A DNA stretch of 64,000 bases, taken from NCBI RefSeq assembly GCF_029338275.1, contig NZ_CP119789.1:1364001-1428000 (forward strand), in the 5' to 3' direction. The translations under genes and the position numbers were made by a program. Numbering within the stretch: the stretch's first letter is position 1; each line of letters begins with the position of its first letter. Below are positions 60,210 through 64,000 of this stretch, one piece after another. Below the pieces are notes generated by a model, which saw nothing but the letters and a program-made list of their open reading frames with translations, did no database searches and was not told the DNA's origin. This DNA is from Haloarcula ordinaria (lineage in GTDB: Archaea > Halobacteriota > Halobacteria > Halobacteriales > Haloarculaceae).

Positions 60210-62054
60210 CTATATACCACTCGGTATCTGATACTCCGCTTTCACCACGCCGTCCCCGACAGCGACGGCCACCGTCACCTCGTCGCCCGCCGACAGGTCG
60301 AGCGACCCGACGGTCACGCGCCCGCCCGGCCCGACGGTGTGTTCGGCCTGTTCGCGCCTCCCCTCGTGGTCCCACTCGACGGTGACCGTCTCGGTCGCCG
60401 CCCCGTCGTGGACGAGGACCACGTCGCTCGGGCCGGGCGTCGGGGCCGTGAGGACGACCCGCGTCGGCTCGTAGGCGTCGGCGAGTGCGTCGTACGCCGG
60501 TTTCGCCGTCCCGTCGGCGGCCAGGACGCCCATTCCGGCGTCGGCCACGTCACGCAGCGCTTCGAGGACGACGACATCCGACCCCCGGCGACGAAGCCCG
60601 TCGGCGACGGCCCGGACGACGTGGGCCTGGTACGCCTGCGAGGCGTCGAGGCCGTCGTCGACGTGCCGGTCGTGTGCGGCGCGGTCGAACCCCGTCTCGT
60701 CGGCCGGGTCCGCAACACCGAGCGACCCGGCCCCGAACCCGCCGACGACGTCGCCGACGCCGTAGCGGTCACAGAGCCGCGAGAGGTCCCCGGCCTGCCC
60801 GTACGTCCAGCCGGGGAACAGGGTTACGGCGTCCGGGTCGATACCAGGTGGGCCGACGACCGGATACGTGGGCACGCTCTCCACGGCCGCTGCAACCCGG
60901 GTCGCCGCCGTCGCGTCGTAGGCCGCCCGCCAGGCGCGCCAGCGAAAGCGCAGTCGGTCGAGGAAGCCCGAGCCCAGCCCCGCTGCGTACGGGTCGACGG
61001 GCGAGTCGTGGACGGCGACGGCGGCGAGACACGGGTGGTGGTCGTAGGTGTCGACGAGCGACGTCGCGAGGTCTGCCCCGCGCTCGGCGTCGAACGAGCC
61101 CGGACCGGTCAGCGGGAGGTCCTGCCAGAGGAGGACACCGTGGCGGTCACAGGCCGCCGCGACCGCCGGCGGCGTTCCCTGCGCCCGGACGCGGACCAGG
61201 TTCGCGTTCGCCGCCGCGGCGCGCTCGACGTCCTCGGGCGTCGGGTCCAGTAGCGTCACCCCGCGGGCTGGGACCGGGTCGCCGTTGACCCGGAGGCCTC
61301 CGTCGGCCGCTTCGACGGTCCGCAGGCCCGTGGTCACCGACTGTGCGTCGTCGCCTATCTTGGCCCGGACCACGTAGCGGGCCTGCTCGCCCCGGTCGTG
61401 TGGCCACCACAGCGCCGGGTCGCGGAGGTCGATGGCGTGCGAGACGGTCGTCCGGCCGCCCTCGGCGGTGACGCGCGACCGGGACATCGTTCCGCCGCCG
61501 CGACTCGCGCCCTCCGGCCGCAGGGATATCGTCATGCGGTCGTCGACGGCGTCGGTCGTCACCACGTCGGCGGCGACGTCGACCGTCGCGCCGTCGTCGG
61601 TCAGATGTGGCTCGACGCGCAGGTCCGCGACGTACGGGTCCGGTCGAGTCTCGACGGCGGCGCGCCACCAGATACCGGGGACACAGCGCGCCGCCGGGAG
61701 CGCGCCGGTGGCGTGCAACCCGCCAAAGCGGTCCTCGGGGGCGCGACACTCGACGACGATTCGGTACCGCTCGGCGTCGGGGAGTCTGATCTGAAGTGGT
61801 GCGAAGTAGGTGTCGTGGGTCGCGATTTGGTCCCCGTTACACCAGACGCGTGCGTGTGCGTAGGTGCCCTGGAGGACGAGCCGGACGTGCTCCTCGTCGG
61901 GGCCTCGTGGGTCGTCGAACGTCGTCTCGTAGGCGACCGCGTCGGCCCCCTCGAACTGCGTCGGCCGACCTGGGACCGTCACCGGTTCCCACTCGTCGGG
62001 CGTGGGTCGGCCTCCGTCGGGGGTGACCGCCGCGGCGCGCCACGAAAGCGACAT
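60210..62054 (-). CDS. GH2-like (beta-mannosidase/galactosidase-type) protein, catalytic acids apparently lost
   Basis: 614 aa from the ATG at 62054; a TATA-like GATATG near 62079-62084 (minus strand) favours this over the ATGs at 62081 and 62120. An N-terminal jelly roll (VRLVLQGTYAHARVWCNGDQIATHDTYFAP) and immunoglobulin-like domain lead to a barrel with the GH2 block LLWQDLPLTGPGSF near 340. The usual acid/base Asn-Glu after HPS is replaced by HPCLAAVAVHDSP, and the nucleophile region usually read SEFGAQS is GGFGAGS near 465. So both catalytic Glu seem absent. A C-terminal beta domain follows. It may be a sugar-binding or degenerate member, or another activity on the same fold. Confidence 0.75.
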   Translation of the reverse strand: MSLSWRAAAVTPDGGRPTPDEWEPVTVPGRPTQFEGADAVAYETTFDDPRGPDEEHVRLVLQGTYAHARVWCNGDQIATHDTYFAPLQIRLPDAERYRIVVECRAPEDRFGGLHATGALPAARCVPGIWWRAAVETRPDPYVADLRVEPHLTDDGATVDVAADVVTTDAVDDRMTISLRPEGASRGGGTMSRSRVTAEGGRTTVSHAIDLRDPALWWPHDRGEQARYVVRAKIGDDAQSVTTGLRTVEAADGGLRVNGDPVPARGVTLLDPTPEDVERAAAANANLVRVRAQGTPPAVAAACDRHGVLLWQDLPLTGPGSFDAERGADLATSLVDTYDHHPCLAAVAVHDSPVDPYAAGLGSGFLDRLRFRWRAWRAAYDATAATRVAAAVESVPTYPVVGPPGIDPDAVTLFPGWTYGQAGDLSRLCDRYGVGDVVGGFGAGSLGVADPADETGFDRAAHDRHVDDGLDASQAYQAHVVRAVADGLRRRGSDVVVLEALRDVADAGMGVLAADGTAKPAYDALADAYEPTRVVLTAPTPGPSDVVLVHDGAATETVTVEWDHEGRREQAEHTVGPGGRVTVGSLDLSAGDEVTVAVAVGDGVVKAEYQIPSGI

Positions 62055-62167
62055 ACTCGGTGGGGCGTCCGCTGGCGACATATCAGTTACTCCGCTGTCG
62101 CTTTCCACTTTCACTTTCACTCCGGGGATGGCTCGGGTTCACATTCCATGGGCCGCTTGGGTCGAGT

Positions 62168-62341
62168 ATGTTCGAGGAGCTACTCGACGACGCGGCGCTG
62201 ACCTGTGACGGCCACGACTGCGACCGGTCGCTCGCGGAGCCGGCGCTGGTGTTCGAGACGGACGCCGGCCGCCGCGCGGCCTACGAGTGTGCGTGCGGTG
62301 CGGTGACGGTGACCGTCTGTCGCCCCGAGTCGTCTCGCTGA
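62168..62341 (+). CDS. 57-aa small Cys protein
   Basis: 57 aa from ATG 62168. Cysteines at CDGHDC (near 13-18) and CACG (near 41-44), C-x4-C and C-x-C, may bind a metal, but the spacing is not a standard zinc ribbon. The rest is acidic (FEELLDDAALT; VFETDAGRRAAYE). No family recognised. Divergent from the GH2-like gene. Confidence 0.65.
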   Translation: MFEELLDDAALTCDGHDCDRSLAEPALVFETDAGRRAAYECACGAVTVTVCRPESSR

Positions 62342-62366
62342 AGTACCCCGACCGTCGAGGGGGCGT

Positions 62367-62792
62367 ATGAACCTCGAGGCGACCGTCCACGCGACGGGGC
62401 ACGAACACGTCAGCGCCGAACACGCGAGCACGCTGGAACTGACGAGCGACGACTTCCTGACGCCGGCCGGGGACTGCATCCTCGGTATCGATGCCTATCC
62501 GGTCCCCTGTGAGTTCGACGAGGAATTCGTCGCGGCCTGCCGGGACGCCGACGCGACCATCTCAGCGACCATCCGAGCGGCCGGCCACACCGCCACGGTC
62601 ACGGGGTCAGGCCACCCGGACCTGACCTTCGAGAGCGACCGGAGCCACGTCCTGCGGACGAGTGACTACGTCGACGACCGGACGGTGATGGTCGAGGCCG
62701 ACGCCGCCGCCGGCGACGTCGACCGCGACCTGGTCGCCGCACTGGCCGATGGGGCCGACGTGACCATGACTCTGCGAGTCACTGTCGACTGA
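62367..62792 (+). CDS. DUF371 protein
   Basis: 141 aa. Archaeal DUF371 pattern: HEHVSAEHASTLELTSDDFLTPAGDCILGI near residues 12-41 and the later VTGSGHPDLTFESDRSHVLRTSDYVDDRTVMVEAD. A beta-rich soluble protein of unknown function, widely conserved in archaea. It lies between two unrelated genes on the same strand. Confidence 0.85.
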   Translation: MNLEATVHATGHEHVSAEHASTLELTSDDFLTPAGDCILGIDAYPVPCEFDEEFVAACRDADATISATIRAAGHTATVTGSGHPDLTFESDRSHVLRTSDYVDDRTVMVEADAAAGDVDRDLVAALADGADVTMTLRVTVD

Positions 62793-62846
62793 GCCGGCGT
62801 CGGCACGATAGACGGCTCTTTGGGGCTCGCGACCCACCGTCGAGCC

Positions 62847-63647
62847 ATGGACGACCCCGAACCCGACCGGAACATCAGCGGCGGCGAGGCGGGCGGTGGC
62901 GAGCCGACGGCGTTCGACCCGGGGACCGGCGAGACGCGCGCCGAAGCCGTCGTCGACCGCCTGGGCGACCTGTACTGGCAGAAGACCTACGGCGGCCAGG
63001 CGGCCTTCGAGTGCCTGGTCCGGACGATTCTCAGCCAGAACACCTCGGACAAAGCCAGTCAGCCGGCGCACGAGGCCCTGATGGACGCCTACGGCGGGGC
63101 GGACCTGGCCGCCTCGCTCGCCGACGCAGACCAGGGGACGCTGGCCGAGACCATCTCGTCGGCCGGCCTGTACAACCAGAAGTCCGAACGCATCGTCGCC
63201 CTGGCCCAACTGGTGTGTGACGAGTACGGCGGCGCGGACGGCTTCGACGCGTTCGTCACGACCGGCGACCCCGGGGAGGTCCGGGACCGACTGCTGGCGA
63301 TGAACGGTGTCGGGCCGAAGACGGCCGACTGTGTCCTCCTCTTCTCGGGCGGCCGCGACGGCGTCTTTCCCGTCGATACGCACGTCCACCGCATCGCGCG
63401 CCGGATGGGGCTGGCACCCGCTGACGCCGACCACGAGACGGTTCGCGAGCACCTGGAACGAGCAGTGCCGGGAGAGAAGTGCGGTTTCGGCCACACGGCG
63501 ATGATTCAGTTCGGACGCGAGTACTGTACCGCGAGACAGCCGGCGTGTCTGGACGACCCTGACGCGTGTCCGCTGGCGGGGCTCTGTGACCAGGTGGGGG
63601 TCTACCCGGCCTCGGGCGAGGTGGTCGACCCGAGCGAGGGAGACTAA
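62847..63647 (+). CDS. nth: Endonuclease III (DNA glycosylase/AP lyase)
   Basis: 266 aa from the ATG at 62847. HhH-GPD glycosylase: NTSDKASQPAHEAL near residues 65-80, the hairpin LLAMNGVGPKTADCVLLF near 151-168 with the catalytic Lys and VDTHVHRIARRMG with the catalytic Asp near 180. The C-terminus has the [4Fe-4S] cysteines CTARQPACLDDPDACPLAGLC, spacing C-x6-C-x6-C-x5-C where the classical enzyme has x6-x2-x5. It removes oxidised pyrimidines and cuts the abasic site. The insertion between the second and third Cys is unusual. Confidence 0.9.
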   Translation: MDDPEPDRNISGGEAGGGEPTAFDPGTGETRAEAVVDRLGDLYWQKTYGGQAAFECLVRTILSQNTSDKASQPAHEALMDAYGGADLAASLADADQGTLAETISSAGLYNQKSERIVALAQLVCDEYGGADGFDAFVTTGDPGEVRDRLLAMNGVGPKTADCVLLFSGGRDGVFPVDTHVHRIARRMGLAPADADHETVREHLERAVPGEKCGFGHTAMIQFGREYCTARQPACLDDPDACPLAGLCDQVGVYPASGEVVDPSEGD

Positions 63648-63656
63648 AATCCGTTC

Positions 63657-63947
63657 TCAGTCGCTCTCGGTGATGGAGATGGTGCCGTGGTCGATGCGGA
63701 CGTCGAACCCCTCGTACTGGAAGGAGACGGAGGCGTTCGCCAGGTCGGCCCGGTGGTCGCTAAAGAGCATGTCCAGCGCGTCGGGGTCGATGATGTCGTA
63801 GACCACCGACAGGTCGCGCGGGTCAACGCCCTTCCGGTCGGCGACCAGCGCCGTGACCGCCATGCTCGGCACGCTGTCTGCGGGGTCGAACGCCGCGGCC
63901 GTCGTGCCGGTGGCCTCGTCCGTCGTGAGGCTCGTGAACGGGAACAT
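63657..63947 (-). CDS. HalOD1 output-domain protein
   Basis: 96 aa. The halobacterial output domain 1 pattern is clear: SMAVTALVADRKGVDPRDLSVVYDIIDPDALDMLF then VSFQYEGFDVRIDHGTISITE. Such domains follow response regulators or stand alone in haloarchaea and are thought to mediate signalling output. Here it is a single domain after a short tip. It lies at the right edge; the last 53 bases show no further feature. Confidence 0.85.
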   Translation of the reverse strand: MFPFTSLTTDEATGTTAAAFDPADSVPSMAVTALVADRKGVDPRDLSVVYDIIDPDALDMLFSDHRADLANASVSFQYEGFDVRIDHGTISITESD

Positions 63948-64000
63948 CCCGTCGCTGACTAACGCTCCCGGACCTGTCTCTCGTTCAGATAACTCGTCCA
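63948..64000. other. Right edge, no feature seen
   Basis: 53 nt upstream of the HalOD1 gene; too short to judge, probably its promoter region. Confidence 0.3.

Noticed and set aside
1-64000. CRISPR array, rRNA operon, integrase or replication origin
   Set aside because: No spaced direct repeats, rRNA sequence, integrase motif or orc/cdc6 gene was seen.

Overview
The window is chromosomal DNA of a halophilic archaeon (class Halobacteria). The evidence is high GC, a strong excess of Asp and Glu in almost every protein, TATA boxes about 27 nt before start codons with little or no leader, an archaeal TFIIB, family-B DNA polymerase, Mre11-Rad50, digeranylgeranyl-glycerophospholipid reductase, AglD, HalOD1 and many haloarchaea-only families. 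The genus cannot be read from the sequence. I saw no rRNA, CRISPR array, integrase or intact insertion sequence. The only tRNA is tRNA-Gln(TTG).

Layout. 1-5337 (minus): a type IV pilus-like operon (ATPase, membrane platform, three short pilin-like proteins), cut by the left edge. 5430-7706 (minus): a response regulator and a PAS-GAF-PAS histidine kinase in one frame, separated only by a TAA codon. 8043-14515: lactate permease behind a small leader ORF, geranylgeranyl reductase divergent from a 2Fe-2S ferredoxin, a SpoIIM-like membrane protein, a cysteine-free PP-loop protein and a 37-aa zinc ribbon. 14542-19000: type I dehydroquinate dehydratase, an orphan m4C-type DNA methyltransferase, a foldable non-coding element, TFB, and a RecA-like ATPase. 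19076-31566: AglD, radical SAM-HhH protein, SDR, DUF429, zinc ribbon-Hsp20 pair, FAD oxidoreductase, NUDIX, a frameshifted remnant of an MFS transporter, aldo/keto reductase, DHH phosphoesterase, epimerase and a DUF5791-like protein.

31610-40955 (minus) is a second, compact secretion/pilus-like operon of eight overlapping or closely spaced genes: coiled-coil protein, signal-peptide protein, ATPase, platform, three one-TM proteins and a 1003-aa exported, sequon-rich protein. It is the best candidate here for an uncharacterised system. 41044-54338 is a housekeeping block: small protein, mre11, rad50, three small haloarchaeal genes on the other strand, intein-free polB, sufCBD, then a ferritin-like protein and a DtxR-type regulator. 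Sulfur-cluster assembly, iron handling and an iron sensor therefore stand side by side.

54420-57621 holds tRNA-Gln, an AT-rich islet, a coiled-coil protein, a tiny membrane protein, a GNAT-zinc ribbon protein and a gene-poor stretch. 57622-63947 holds an HD-domain protein, LysE-type exporter, coiled-coil protein, a GH2-like protein that seems to have lost both catalytic acids, a small Cys protein, DUF371, endonuclease III and a HalOD1 protein.

Two further patterns cross the window. CTAG is very rare (about 13 sites found by eye), next to an orphan methyltransferase of the type known in this class to modify CTAG. Short ORFs that would be leaderless precede lctP and the ferritin-like gene, and perhaps the HD gene.
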